Of a stretch of DNA of 64,000 bases, positions 41,201-56,200 are shown piece after piece. The position numbers and the translations under genes are program-made. The DNA is from Lichenostomus cassidix (lineage: Eukaryota > Chordata > Aves > Passeriformes > Meliphagidae), in NCBI GenBank assembly GCA_008360975.2, contig CM039182.1, positions 86,831,405-86,895,404 of the forward strand. The letters are read 5' to 3'. Numbering within the stretch: position 1 is the stretch's first letter; every line of letters starts with the position of its first letter. Below the pieces are notes generated by a model that saw nothing but the letters and a program-made list of their open reading frames with translations, ran no database searches and had not been told where the DNA came from.

Positions 41201-44200
41201 CGTCACTGTTAAATTTTACAGGGACAAAAAATGTAAAGTTTCTTGATTAGGAAAAAGCAAGACCACTGCTGGGAGAAATAGAGAAAACATACATATTCTT
41301 GCCAACAGTGAATCATATGATAGTCATCACACTCACTTAAAGGAGGAGCTATGAAATGCTGTCATTCTTGCATGTTGTTTCAAGCTCATTTACTCGATCA
41401 ACAGTGATATGCTCTGCTCAGAAATTCACTGCCAGAGAAATGCCCTGTGTGCACTATCCCCTTTTGTAAGACAGAAACCTGAGGTGCTACATCTGACTAA
41501 GGCCTGAGGTGAGATACCTTCAAGCTACAGCTCCCAAAGAATCAGTTAACACAGACTAGAACTTGGTAGGGAAATACCCTGTTGGATTGTGCAACAAGCA
41601 CATAAATCATACAGCATGCTAATACTTAGCTTTGGATGGATGAGTTCTGGATTTTGCCCCCAGATGCAGCTCGCAGCTGTCATCTCCCAGCAGATAAATT
41701 TACCTGTCCAGGTCTGAACATTTATTCATACAGTAACATAGCCTCCCTCTCATTCAAAAACTTGGGAGATGCAACTATTAAAATGGAATATTTTTTAAAT
41801 GTAAGAATGTTTTATTAGCTTTAGATTTACCAAACCTTATTAGCAAAACCTTAGGAGAATGGAAGTACTCACTTTTGACATGCTGATTTTTTTATATTGG
41901 AAAAAGGGAAATTTTTAAGTTGGTGTCAATAAAACCCCATATTGTTCTGTTGAAAATATCTGGACTGCAGAGTGTTTTCTTAAGAATGGATTTTCCTTTG
42001 CTGTACCATAAATAAATGCATTTTCCAGTTCAGCCACCAATGAGAAAAGAGAACCATATCATTTCAGAGGTCTATTAATTACAACAATCACTGTTCTCAA
42101 ATGTTCCATATATTTGAATGTAAAGCATTGCATGGTGTAAAGCCCTGAACTACTATGAAAATAATGATAATGATGCATCAGATATGAGAGATCATTTGCT
42201 ATCCTTGCTAATGTTTCAGTAAGCAATCCAAAGGTATGGCATCTAATTCTGCAGGAAAAGAAGATTTCCCAAGGCACAATGAGATACATAAAGGAGGATC
42301 AACAGCCCCCAGGAAAAAACACAAGCCTATTAGTGTATGAAGGCATGTGCAAACATAATGGATTTCCCTTGATGTGCTGCTATCCATACATTTAGACCAG
42401 GGCAGACTGCTAATGCAATAACTCCCTTTGCTACCTTGACAGCAAGTCCCAGCTTATAGCACTGCTGCAAATCCACCCACAGGGCTTCCGCTGTCATTAG
42501 CGCTAAACTGCACCTGCAAAACACTGAAGAGAGGCAAGAATTCTCTGTTCTCCGTTTCCATCCATGGGTGTTTTGCATCAGGTGGTGAGGCATGTGAAAC
42601 AGCATGTGGCCATTTGCTTAATGTAGTTCTCTAGTCTTTCATAGTCTCCTGCAGCAGCAGAGCACTCTGTCACACGAGGAGAGCTCATCTTTCCTTTCCA
42701 GTCAAAAATTACAGGAGCAATCCTGAATGAGTGTTTATTCAGAAAGCAAAGCACAAGTTTACTTTGTAGAGGTGTTTGCATTTTATGTCAAACAATGACA
42801 TAAAACGTTTCATAAAAAGCAAGGCCTCAGCACCATGCTTTACATTTATCAGGAAACATGCAAATTGCTTGCGTGGCTAGTTACAGTAGCTGGTTCTGAC
42901 TTTCAGCTGCAATCCATCTATGCAAAGGTTCAGTCTTTCAATTTGAAGTACCAGGTTCTCAGAGTCTCAGAGGAATGGAGAAAAACAGGATTTCAGAAAT
43001 AAATATTGAACTACCTCTTACAAGCCTTACATTATTTAGGTCATTACTGAAGATCATTGGCAGTGCTGCTATTTGGGCTACTTGTTTCATAAATTTCCCT
43101 GTAATTTTTTCAGGTTGGTGTTCTTGGAAAAAAACAAAGCAAAATGGTAAATATTGACATCTGGCTCTCTATGTGCAGTATCTTTAATGTTTTGGCAATC
43201 AACTAGCTAAAGCAGCTTTTCAAAAAACTGGGAAATTATCTTAAATCTTATTTTTCTGCAATTTTTTTTTTTTTGTAGTTTGAATCAGATTATTGACAGA
43301 TGGGAGAAAACACTGCTAAATTCCTTCACTGAATCTGCATCTGATAAAAAAAAAAGAAAATGAAGTCTATTAGATGACTCCTTAGCAGAAAAGCACATGC
43401 TAGAGATATGAGTCACCAAAGGATTAGCTCTGCAATTTAACACAGTCACATGAACTCGATGTTCTTTCTCTCTCCCCACTTCGAGCTGTGAAAGGTTTGG
43501 ATCAGTGTCGTCTGCTAGGTCTGCTGAACACACTGAAAACGCCAAAGTCCTCCTGGGTGCTGCTCACTGATCATCAGCTGGTGCCATCACCACAGAGGTG
43601 ACATGCAAGACAGAAAGGCTCGGAGGTCTTCTCAGATCAGACCAGGCAAAACTACCACTTCAAACTCTCAGTTGTCAGCTAACCCAGAGGACTCACCCTT
43701 ATGCAGAGCAGGGCATGCTCACAAGATCCCATCTGCCTGCAGCACTGAAGGATGGGAAAAATAAAAAAAGGCTGAAAGCCTGTGTGCTTGCAGCATGAAT
43801 ATTGGCGCCTGGCAGAGAGAGACAGCTCTTCCCTGCGGAGATCAGCAGCGCCTGCCTTGCCTCACCTCGCCGTGTGGCTTTCATCCAGAGCCAGCTTCTG
43901 CTCCACAGCCTGGATTGCTCTCTTTGCCTTAGTCCTGCTGGAACGAGTTACTTGGTTCTAGCAATGCTTCTACCAAGAAAATCTCTGCATTGCTGAGTTA
44001 ATCAGAATGAAAGAGGAGCTCATCTTCGCTGTTGGAAACAAGCAGAAGATGCTTTCCCTCTCCTGAGAATCTGAGTAAGGTTTTGTCACCATTCTCTCCC
44101 TGAGTACAAAGTGATTTCTCTCTACAGAGGTTTCAAGTCATAATCCAGTAAAACCCATATGGGCAGAACACCCCATGTGGCAGCAGGGAGCATCCCTACC

Positions 44201-47200
44201 CAGAGTGCCCAAATGCGCTCTGAAATGTCCCACATGCTCCAGCTGTGGCTCACCATTACCCAGAAAGGGCCCCTGTCCTCAGGGGCCGGGAGCTCATCTC
44301 ACAAAGGCTCATGCACTGTGGTGCCCTGGACCAGAGCCTGCTGAGCATCCCTAAGTCACCTCAGGTCAGGGGGAAGCTGTGCCTCGACAGCCAGCCCTGC
44401 CCGCGCTGGCTCCCCGATGGAGCCAGAGGAGCAATTCACCAAGGATAACAGCCAACGAAAAGAGCCCTTTGTTTGCTTAATGAGTCACTGAGACGAATCA
44501 ATTCATTATTTTTTCCCCCTAAACATAGAATGCGGTATTTGTAACTTGTTTGTGCATTGTCTGGTGAATGATTTCCAAGCTATTTGTTATTGCTCTGTGC
44601 CAATGGTGCGCCGGGGCTCTGGTGCTTGGCGGGAACTGGCGAGGCTCCCGAGCCCCGACTGCCTGAGACACTTCAACAACAGAAGCTTAACGAGCAGGAA
44701 GCAATGAATTTTGAATAAGGATTTTCAGCTAAATAAATACGTAAGAGGAGATTTGTGGAGCTTTAGGGATGCCGAACTGTCTAGCCATCATCTGAGCACC
44801 CTCAATTCCAAGAAGCAATGCAACCTCAGGAAGCAGGACTCCAAATGAGTGCCTGTATTTCACACTTACTCTCCAGTCACTTTCTTAAGCAATTACACTC
44901 CACTTGGATTATATTCACAGCTGCTCTGTTTTTCCTGCTAACTAGTTTCCCAGGGTAAGAATAGTGTTTAGTCTTACAAGCCAACTGTATAATTTCAAAC
45001 ACTTTCTGATTTTTCTGCATATGTTTTTTTCTTAGAAGACATCAGTGCATCAGCTTGTGTTTTTAAGACCAATATAAGCACATTGTAAAGAAGTATATAC
45101 TGAATAAAAGCTAGCACAGTTAAAAATAATGCATATTAACAGTCCATTTCTGAATAAAAATTGTATTGAGCATTTTATGGACATAAATCATGTCATATCT
45201 GGGTTGTAAGTGCATCCTCTCTTTACAGAAAAAATCCAAATGGTAACAATTAGCACAACAACTTAACTGAGAATATTCTCTCAGCAGATATTTCACTGCA
45301 CATGCAATAAAGTCACTACTTCTTTCATTACAGCTATTTTGAAGTACTGTACTGACCTTTCTACCTCTGGCAGCAGACAGGGATTGCAGAACTTCTTTGT
45401 TTCGTTCCCCAGACTGTTGATCAATGCAGATTATTTGACATCTGCTACAAGGACCCACAACCTGAAATTTTAGTTAAAGAAAGTTCATGGCTGTTTATCA
45501 AAGCAGTACAACATTGAACAGTACAAGCTTCTGACCATCATAATATCTTAAACACATACCTCTTGCATACTTTCTCTGTGGTTTTTTAAGCTTTCATTAT
45601 GTAAAAGGTCAGGTCTGTTCACCTAATGTAGTAGGTCTACTGGCAAAAGTCTCACTGGATGTTTAATTCACATTTTTTTAAGGTAAACTTTCTCAGAGAC
45701 AGAATCTGAGAAATACCAGACATTTACATATTTGTATTTCCTGATGGCTTCACTTTTGTGGGTTAGCAGTGCTGCTTGCCCAAAGAACTGAATACAAAAT
45801 TAAGCCAGTGCCTCAGGATTCAACCCAAGGAGGATTTTCTTGGGAGTGTTTTAGTGCAGCTGAAATGTACAATATCTTCCTTAGATGCATGGCACTTTTA
45901 GATAATCAGAATGTAAAATGTTAACATATACAAGTTAAAATAAGCAGAATAAATAATTTATCCTCTATAATCTACTACATATTTTGCTAACATCATATGT
46001 AATTGTTCTCAAAGTTAATTGTTGTTTGAACAACACCTTAGTGTGCTTTTAGAGAAAAAAAACAACCCTGCAACAAATTTCCTCTTAGAGCTTTAAGATG
46101 GAGAAGGACGACATATTGCACTTTCACTTAACATTCTATCCCTAACTTTACCAAAGCTGTAAGTTATAGAAATTAAGTCTTACAGTATCCCAGTATACTC
46201 ATTCTACTTTTGTAAAATGTGTCATAAATTTCAAATAGGGCAAATAATTAAACTGTACACTTCAAACATTTTATATGCTGATCTGAAGTGGTATTTCAGG
46301 TTTTTGAGATGCATCTAGAACTGCTGGTATAACTCAGTGTAATCATCAACATCACACATCAACTTTTTTTAGAAAAGCATTTTCCACTGCTTTAGTTTTT
46401 TTAATTAAAAAAAACAACATGACAGAGAAGGAAATATTTTTCCTTGCTTTACTTTGTTCAACAGTTTCTACCATTTTCGTGGCATCAAGAAGTATTAACA
46501 TAATTTCCACTGTTACTACATCAATATCTGAAGAAGAACCTAGCAGAGATGGGAAAAGACAATGCAAGTTGCATAAGCCTTTCTATTTTTGCCTTGTTTT
46601 CCTAAAGTATGTCAATGCCAGAAACAGGAATGCCTTTTCATTTTGTATCTTTACAGTAACTTATTAACAGGAGTTTCAGCTGAGCTCCCCAGTGTTACTC
46701 CAGTCTCCCACAAGTTATACACCAAGGATTTTGTCCTTTGTGTTCTTCATTTCTCACTTATAGGGATTTTCCTCAATTTTCTGTAACTCATATTGCAGCT
46801 TACTGATCAAAGTATGCATAAGAAGAGAGCAGATAAGTAATATTTTCCACCCTTGCTAAAAAAAAAAAATTCTTACAGCATGCTAACCAGAAAAAAACAG
46901 GAATGATGTCTATCACAGCTTCTAGATTTGACCTCAGCATTTCTGTTATTTGCACCTTAATTATATCTCTAAGAAAACAATGGATAAGCCACTTTCACAT
47001 CCTAGGCAAAGCATCTTCAAATACATATTTCATATCTCTTCATATTTCCAGACAAATTGAACAGAACATGTAATACATGTGTGCATAATTCCCTTACGTT
47101 TCACGTGTAGCTTCTACAGATTCTTTGCTAAGAGTTTTTCTTAAGAGAATGTATTTGCAAACAAAGTCTGACTTTTCAGCATATCCCTTACAGTCCAAAG

Positions 47201-50200
47201 ACATTATGTTGTTAGCTATGATATGAAGTACAGCATACCAAAAACCCCTACTAGGCTAAAATTAGGGACATTCCTTGAGTGGAGATTAGGGTAAAATGTG
47301 TACAACAGAGGCCACCAGTGTTCACTTGTATTCATGTCCAGTCTTTTGGCAATCAGTTGCTCGATGTGCAGCAATCCAAGGTTACATTTGGACTACTGTG
47401 CTTAACAGCAACAGGTATTCTCTACTGATGTGCTGGCTAGATATTTGCTGTAAACTCTCCCTCAAAAAACATGATTATTATTTGGTTCAGATAGACAAAG
47501 ATAAGAAATGTTATGAATTATGAAATTGAAGTGTGGAGAAATATGTCAAAACTTCTCAATTATATTGAGGTAGGTTTGTTACAGGACACATCCCATTTAA
47601 TTTTTATTTTTTTTTTACAGACCTCATAAATTTCACCTGCACAAACCGTGCTGCCTATGTTCTAGTCAAAGCATTCTTGCAAAAATTGGTTTGTTTTCAG
47701 GAATCAAAATGCTTTGTGATAGACTTGGACATGGACAAGAGGGAAAAGTTCACACCTGGAATTGCAGAGCACCTATGGAAATCTCAGCCCACTCTTCTTC
47801 TTCAAAGGACTCTGGTGCACTGATGACAATGTTGGCACGGAAACGTCGGATTAATTCCTCTATTTCCAGTGGCTCCTTCAATCTGTCTCACAGAGTTGCC
47901 AGAGAAAAAGAAAAAATAAAATTATTAACTGGTTTTGCACTAGATCTTTGTACTGTAATAATCTGGTGGCTCATGTCATTAAACAAATGCTTCTCCAAAA
48001 TAAACTGGACCAAGTTTTATTACAAAGGCTATAGAAATGGCACAAGGTATTTGACTGTAATTTGTAAACTTTCAACTATAATACATAACCCTCTAGGTGG
48101 CTTCTTCAGTGGTGTAACCTGGAACTGCAGGTATGAAAACATGCAGACAGGTGATTGTGAGCTATGCATATGCAAATTCCCAATTTGTTATCATATGTAA
48201 GGCTGATGGTGACAAATAAAAAGATCTTTTCAGTCAGTAATCATTTGACTTGTTAAATGTAGTAGAAATAGAAGCTTCTAGAACCAAAGGCAAATAAAAA
48301 TTTATTCTGCACATGCTTCAATGTCAAAGGGACAAAACCAGCAGTTGCTGAAGGTGAAAAAGGCCAGTAAAATAATTTTATGAGAGAATATATCCCTCGT
48401 ATTATTATTATTTGCCTTTGGGAGTCAGCAGATTGCACCAAACGATAGGTGTTTTAAAAAAAATTAATCTCTGTGTGGTGATATCTCCCCCTCTTTACAA
48501 GCATTTGAACTGACAGAGTGTAGATTTGTGTCAGTGTGGAGAATGTATATGAGACAGAAAGAGAAGCAGACTGCATACAAATATCAGAAATCTTGCTGCA
48601 TCTTTGAGTTGTCATTCTTCACTCTTCTAAAGGAGAACTTGAACAGTACCAGAAAAAAAAAAAACCTCTAAAAATTTGCAGGAGGGTTCTCTCAGTGCCA
48701 TTGTTAGTGGAGAAGAACACTTCTTTTTGCATTAGCTATTAAGGACATGAAGAATTTTTGATACTCCATCAACTTTATTCTGACAACTTTGGGATATGAC
48801 ATCCTACAGCAGAGGCAGAAAGAGTGAAGACAATGAAGAAACAGCAGGCAGTGAAGACAAAAGTTTCTGTCCCCAAAATAAAGAAGTGAGGCCATACAGT
48901 TTAAAATGTATCCTAGTTAAAAAGAGAAAAAAACATGCAAAATCAAAGTACAGGGAAAACTTCACATCAAGCAGTCTTGGCAGAAGAGGCCTGTTAGGTG
49001 AAAAAAAAAAAAAGAGCTTGGTTTTATTTAAAATAGTCTGGATGATCTTCTGAAGCAGACAAAAGTGTGTAAGGATAAACTGCCTGTGCAGACTTTCAGT
49101 CAAACCACAGAAGCCCAGCTCCACCAAGCCCCCAGTGCTCACAAGGGCTGCAGCAGCCTGGGGGCACAAGGTGGGATGGGAAGCTGCAAGGCTACAGGTT
49201 ATCCCACAGGTAATCCATGGCTGGGACACAATTTGGAATGAGTTCAGGAGATGAGAGCCAACAGGAAGCATAGATAATGCCAGTGCTCGTGCAAACAAGG
49301 AGGAACAGAGCAGCTACTTGTGAGTATGTTCAGTTATGCTGCTGTGCTCCCTAGCTTTGCTGTGGGCTCTTGGAGCTTGGGTGCTGTGTAGCCTCTACTT
49401 TTGAATGTGTTTTGCAAATAGAAGTGCCTGCCACCCCAGCCTGCACTGGTGGGGGCATCAAAAACCCCAATAACTTCAGAGCTGGGCCTGCAGTGTCCTG
49501 AGCCAGCTGCTGAGAATTACTTCAAGCTTCTACTCATCTCCCCCTTGCTGCTGAACTCAAAGACTGCAATGCCTCGGCGCTTCTCTCTGCCTTCAACGTG
49601 CTCAGGCTACTGCCAGAATACCTCACCTCTCCTGCTCCTCCCCCAGCCCTCAGAAATGCTTATAATTAATTAACAATGTGTATCTGAGCAAATTCCCATT
49701 ATTTCTCCTCCCACAAAACATGCATTGGTTGGATGGAGTGACAGGTACCTTCATCCTGCAAATCTCAACAAGGATCTGTTTTAAAAATCAGTATAATGTG
49801 CCAAAGTCAGCCTAGGTGCTTTGGATTTTCACAGCAGTGGAATCTGATGAAGAATTCTTAACATATATTTAACAGACAAACCTGAAAATGAATATTCATT
49901 TCTTTAGGGTTATATTTTTAACAAGAACATTTGAGCATTAGGGCAGGCCATAAGGATTTTGATGGAGGTGATGTGTAATGGAAATTCCAGAGAGACTGAT
50001 GTACATGTACCTCTCCAACAATATGCTGCATTCCAATTTTCAATTGAATTGCCATTGCTGTTTTAGATCACCTCTCAAGGGCTAAGTGCAGACTGGAAGA
50101 TTAGCTTTTACTCATGGAAGATACAAAGTGAAATTATGAAAATTTAATTGAAAAGTGAAATTGTTTTATAAAACTTAGCAGGTTTCCATTAAAGAAAAAC

Positions 50201-53200
50201 AAACCCACATGCCAAGAAGCTAAGTAATACTTTCTAAAAACCCTCCAATATTTAATAAGGACCCCTATGTGCAGTTCTTGAAAGTATATTGGATAGTTCA
50301 GTATTTGGAACATGTTCATACACCATGCTTTAGTAACATTGTAGAATGAGGATATCTGAATTAATTTCTGCAGCACCCAGAGAAGACACTGCATGGCAAA
50401 ATGCATGGAAGGGAGGACATTTCCAACTCATGCTGCACAGTGGGAAGCAAGATGTTTCTCAGTCATCACTGCAGCCCCTGTCACATCTGGAGTTTCCTTT
50501 GAGGAAAGGGAGATTATAAGCCTAGTTTGCTGGTAGATATTAGGTATAAAATCAGTGGATCACCTGATGTTGAATATTTTACTGAAGTTCCCTGTTCCCC
50601 TTCATCCTGACTTGATGCTTCTTACTCTTCATCTCTGCACTCAAATGCCCTATCTGGGAGGTTCCTCATTGAGTCTCACCATGGAAAAAGCCCAGCCTGA
50701 GTAAGGGATGTCTGCAAAGAAATGTCCTCCCAAGGAGATGTAACCCAGCCAGTCAAGCCTCTCAAGAAGGTATTAACTGTCACTGAGAGAGAATAGTCAA
50801 AACACTGAGAGATGGACTGATTCAAACCTTTCCGACACATATTTCCCATGATAGTCTAAAATTGCCCGACTGTCTTCTCCTAAAGAAGGAAAACCCTCAT
50901 ACAATGCAAGCTCCAGGGGTCTCAGTGATGCTTCAATCAGTCAACGCAAGGGACATGTTTGGTGGGTGACCAAGAGGAGAGAAGATGATTCCAGGAAGAG
51001 GCAAGAGGGAAGTTTTGTGAGACAGCAAAGAGAGATGCTGGGGCTGTGGAATGCACAGCTATAATGGAGACCTTGAGGGAAGATTTTCTGTGGAATTTAA
51101 ACCTTTCCTAGATCTTGTCAAGAAACAACAATTTCCTATTGTGAGTATATAAAAATTCTGTTGGTAATGGGTTTGTTATCTGCAAACAGTGGGCTGACTC
51201 GCTGTTTCACTTGCTGTTTCTATCTCCCACTTTTGTATAAGTAAAGCCAAATTAAATTAAGAAATAAAATTATTCCAGTCCTGAAAGTACTTTAAAAGTA
51301 TTTCTGTTGTGCATATTTACTCTAAATCTTAATCATTCCCATGGGAGAGAAATTGTTCAGCCAGCAGTAAGATTTTATATTTTTACCTGCCAGATGATTT
51401 ATTTTGAGAAAAACTATTTATCCTTGTTCTTCCAACAAACAGAATTTGGCTGGTTCTCAATAATATCTTTCCACCAATTCATTTGGACAAATATTTCACT
51501 TAGATTCTCCTAAAGATGATTGGTAGGCAGATTATGCTCATGCATTTAATCCAAATTTTCAGAAATCATAAAATAATTAGTAAGTATAGCAGTTTAGCAG
51601 CTACGTATTTGTTGAATGTTGAAAAGTAACTATCCCTAAATTTCCACATAAAACACCTATATTGGCATCTTATGGCAAGATTCTGGAATCCAAGATCACT
51701 AAGAAACATTTGGAGACATCTTACCTTGCAGAAATGTGTTCTTTCAGCTGCAGAATGCTTGCTACATTTATCAGGAGGTATTGTGCTTCATTCACAAGAG
51801 AGAGTGAGATGTTTGTAGCAGATGACAGACCTAAAAAAGTCAATCCAACATTCTAAAATGATCTTAAAAATCAGTATTTTCACCTCATCTTTCCTTTGAC
51901 CTCTTACTCATCCTCCTTACCAGTTTATTCATTTGGTTCCAGACACTAAAGAAATACTCCAAAAATGCCCTGAAATTTGTAACTAATAATGATGCAATGC
52001 ATTTAGAAACTGAGAGAGGGTTGAGATTTTAATTAATTTGTAAAACAATTTACAAGAACAATATCTATACATTTTTTATGCTCTTTCCATTTCAATGCTC
52101 TTTCAATGATTTTTATAATGAAATTTAGTCTCTGCTTAAATTCTTAGATTTTTCATTATCATTTTTCCAAATGGTCTTTGAGTTTCCAGTCAAAATCATA
52201 AACATGATGCTAACTCGTCCCATACTGGTGTATCTGTTTTCCCAACAAATTTAAGAAGCAGAAAGGCAGCAAAAAGTCAGTTTGGGTATAAACATAACTA
52301 CTAGATCAATACTAGGTGAATCTTTCAGCCTTTATCAGGGTAGCTATATCCTGAGAATGAAGTCCATGAGCCTGATGTTTGCAAGAGGAATCACAAATAT
52401 TTTTAAGACTGACAACACACCTTTTGTATTTTTCTGATGTGACTTGCTTTTCGCGTCTGAACTTTGCCTTATCAAGCGACATGGACGACCAAGAAACGTA
52501 GAGAGCCAGCCAGCAATTCTCTCTCCACAGTCATACGTTTTCACCCTATTACAAGAAAAGAGGGAGTTTAAATTTGATTGCCCAAACAATTTGCAAAACA
52601 GAAGTCAAATTGTGAAGATGTTTATTCTTCTTCCTTCAATACAAAGTACAGAATCTGTATTGTCTGATGAGTGTCTGATGTGAAGCTCTGCATGACTCTA
52701 ACTACCCATTTTCTCAACTTTGTTACTCTTGAAGCCAACTTTCACAAGATCTAATTGAGTTTTGTACAGGAAGTAAGTGTGGAATAAAGGATTAAATAAT
52801 TATAATGCTCAAGACACTGGTTGAAGTACAGTAAGTGGTAGCCCATGTAACAATATTACAATACAGTACTAGGAAAAAGTCACACTCTAGTCTGTGCTTT
52901 TTACTAAAACAGAGAGGAATGAGTTGAGTTAAATTTAAGATTGATCCACCATGTGTAATTTTTCACGATCCCTTCAGGTACAATGATGTTACTTCCCTAA
53001 TTGAATTCATATTAGTACAGACACTCCACATTAAAACATGGCTCCACTAACAGAGGCCAAGGATCTCTCTAAAGATGATTTCCATTACTTGTAAAATGTC
53101 TATTGAGTTATGAAAGCTGGCAATGGAATTGTCTTCTTTACCTGGATATAGTCTTTCATAGAGGGAATTTGAGATCACCTCTCTCCATCGAAGAAGGCCA

Positions 53201-56200
53201 CAGATCAGACCACTGGTAATTAATCCTATTTGACATTAGATTCCTCAGCCCTGAGTAAACATAATGTCAGTCTTCCAAAATCCAGGCATCTAGTTTAAAT
53301 CAGTAGTCTGGGTTTTGCTCACAGATAATGGAAAGAAGTGAATAGTTCCCATCTATCTTAGACCTCAGGATGGGATTACTCTCACTGTGGGAATGTTCAA
53401 CTCTCTATTGACTACAAAAGGAGATTTGACTGATACCTAACTTTAGAATTGCATAAGCACTTAAGAGGTATGTGAATTCCTATACTGATCTAGGGAGGAT
53501 TCTTGTAGCAGGGAAAGCGAAGTAGCTGTGTTCCTATGTTCACCTTACTGTCCTACCCAGCCAAAGAAGTTGATCTGCATGGAAACCATCTGCTTTGTGA
53601 AATGAGAAAACAGCTACTCACAGCAAAAAGTGCTCAGCCCAAGGATTAAAAGGAAGGGGCTTGGCTTTACAATGTGCTCTGTAGGGTTCAACTGGATTAC
53701 ACAGGTAGAATCAAGAAGATTTTATAATCCTGCAAGGATCAGGTATCTCTTCAACACTTGTTCTGAATTTTGAGTTATTGTGCAGCTCTGCATCCCTCTC
53801 CCCACTCTGAGACTGGACAGAGATCAAACATAGCTGCATCAAACCAGTGATGCCCTAGAACTGAAATGGTGTTCTGTTATGAGATGCAGGCACTGTCAAG
53901 AAAGAGGCCAAATGGCAAGTGTCCACGTGAGATTTCACAGTCTGAACTGTGCCCTTGCCCATTGCTGTGTTAGGGAGAAGGCTGCTGATGAGAACACATG
54001 AATCTTCCATTATAACAATACAGGTGAAACAAATTCCTCCAATATTTCTTCCACCTTCACAGAGGTACTAGGGGTGTTAAAAATCTCTCCTGAGCCAATG
54101 GCCTCTAGCAGCCTGTTGGAGATTAATACTGTATAAATCAGGAACAAAATTTTGCCCTCTTTTTATATACTTATTGCTTTGAGTCACAGTGGCTGAGTTA
54201 GAGACTCACACCATTCTTGGTATTTCATCAAATGTCACCCTGTAGTTTTTGTATTCCAAGACTCCTGTGTTTTCAAATTGCTTTCCCTTATTGTCAGACC
54301 ATTTTCTGAGCAAGTACCATCATCTCCTCAAGGTCTTAGTCAAAGTCATTCTGTTGTAGCTCAATTCTACTTGTTTTCTGCTTGTGTTTATTTTTGTGGA
54401 GTATAACTTTACATCTGTCAGCATTACATTTCATTTGGCACATGTCAGGCAATTTATAAAGGAGAGCCTATTTCTCTCTGATTTCACTTGCTGTTTGCCT
54501 TGAATTCCCCACTCATCTTTCTATTATGTCATTTAGCTTCAGTGCATTACAATTGGTCCCTGTAGCAGGGTAATTTACAGAACAAGAAACAAGGACAGAA
54601 GAAGTCTGAATATTGATCCCAAGGGATTTAATACACACAACGGGCTCAGTTCACCTTGTTCTTAACTACACCTTTGTCTCCTACCAACTGCTACACTTCC
54701 CTCGATCTCTTTGATATTGCAGCCTGTCAAAGAGGAGGCTGTGTCCCTGCCTATTTCAGTAGAGCAGCAACCTTGAGCATTTAGGGTCTTCTACAACATC
54801 AATAACCTTATCAACATCAGCTTCTATTTTCATCTGTCCACTGTTAGATCTTGCACCAGAAAGCCACATGCCTCTGAAGTGAGCAGCACCTGCTGATGGA
54901 CAACCCCTGCTGAGATAAAGGCTAACGCTGATGAATTGCTTCAGAAGGGAAATTTGGGCTCATTAAACTATCGTGGCTGTTGCAAAATTAAACTTCCTCA
55001 CATGACTGCTTGCAGATTTGACATCATGTACTTTCCTCAGGTATCTCAGTCTAAATTCAGAGTAAGCCAACAAAATTGGATGAAATAACCACATCAGAGC
55101 ACAGAATTAATAAATAGAAAGTGCCTTCACTAGGGGTTTCTTTTGAATAAAAGCCTTTTAACAAAGACTTTTGGCCCCACTGCTCACCTTAGACACTTTG
55201 CAGAGAAGACCCCAGACCACAAATCACCTCCTGTCTTACTGCAAAGCACTGTTTTCTCATTATTTTCGGCCCTGAAGGCTCTTCTGCTGAAACACTGGAA
55301 ACTGGCACCAGTCACTATTGGATCTCTGAGCAGTTTCAGAGCCTCATCAATGTTGTTCACTCATCCTGCCATGCTTCCTGTCTTGTTTATTTGCCAGCCA
55401 TAGTCCTCTCTGTGCAATTTGCCTTCATAGCCCCTTTCCTAGTAATTCTATCCTTTCCTTCCTTCTCAGAACTCTGAGAAGTTTTCCATGAAAACTTCCA
55501 ATTTGATAAAATAAAAATGACACAGTCAGTTACATGAAAGAGAAGCTACAATAAATAGTATGACAACAAATTTTATGCACTCAGAGGTGAAGATAACCCA
55601 GGCTATTTTATAGCCTGTAATAGACAGGCTTACCATGGGGAGGCTAGGAATGAGTCAACACTAAGGGAAGTGGGACAGATGGTTAAAACAAATGAGTCTT
55701 GGGTGAATTCCACTACCTGAGGAAAATACACTTCTGAGGAAAAGATCCTCTTTATCATCTGAATAGCTAGTAGAAGAGAAGGAGAAGATAATTTTCTGCA
55801 TGGCTCCATGGGGAAATTGCCAAGTCTTCTGCTGGTTTGTTTATGTGTTGCTCAGAGAAGCAAATGTAGAGGGTTACAAAGAATTAGTATACCTCGGTTA
55901 AAGGAAGACATAAATCTTTAAGTGGCTCTTTTAGTTGGACTTACCAAGAGACTCATTGAAAAGAAGCATAGTAGATAATGCAAATGTACTTTAGGAAGTC
56001 ACTTGACACACTGCCTCTCAGAAAACTTAATGAGAAGGGGGGAAGTTCTTAGAAAATATGATGGATAAACACTTAAGTTCACGGATAAGAAATAAATTTA
56101 TTCATAATGTTATATTCACTGAAGTGGTATGTCTCTTGATTAGAATTAACACTATTTAACTTACACACCTGCAGTCATCCCAAGATTGTTAAGGGGACAC

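Noticed and set aside
47691..48200. 169-codon open frame on the plus strand
   Set aside because: It is the antisense shadow of the MOCOS exon at 47756-47882 plus flanking intron. The minus strand carries the conserved MOSC motif.
48804..49298. 164-codon minus-strand frame in a MOCOS intron
   Set aside because: It is phenylalanine- and leucine-rich, runs through a poly(T) stretch, and shows no domain or splice logic.
55184..55260. Candidate MOCOS exon ending before a GTGAGC donor at 55184 (frame ending in SAKCLR)
   Set aside because: The phase fitted but the residues did not. The exon at 56691-56772 matches in phase, length and sequence.
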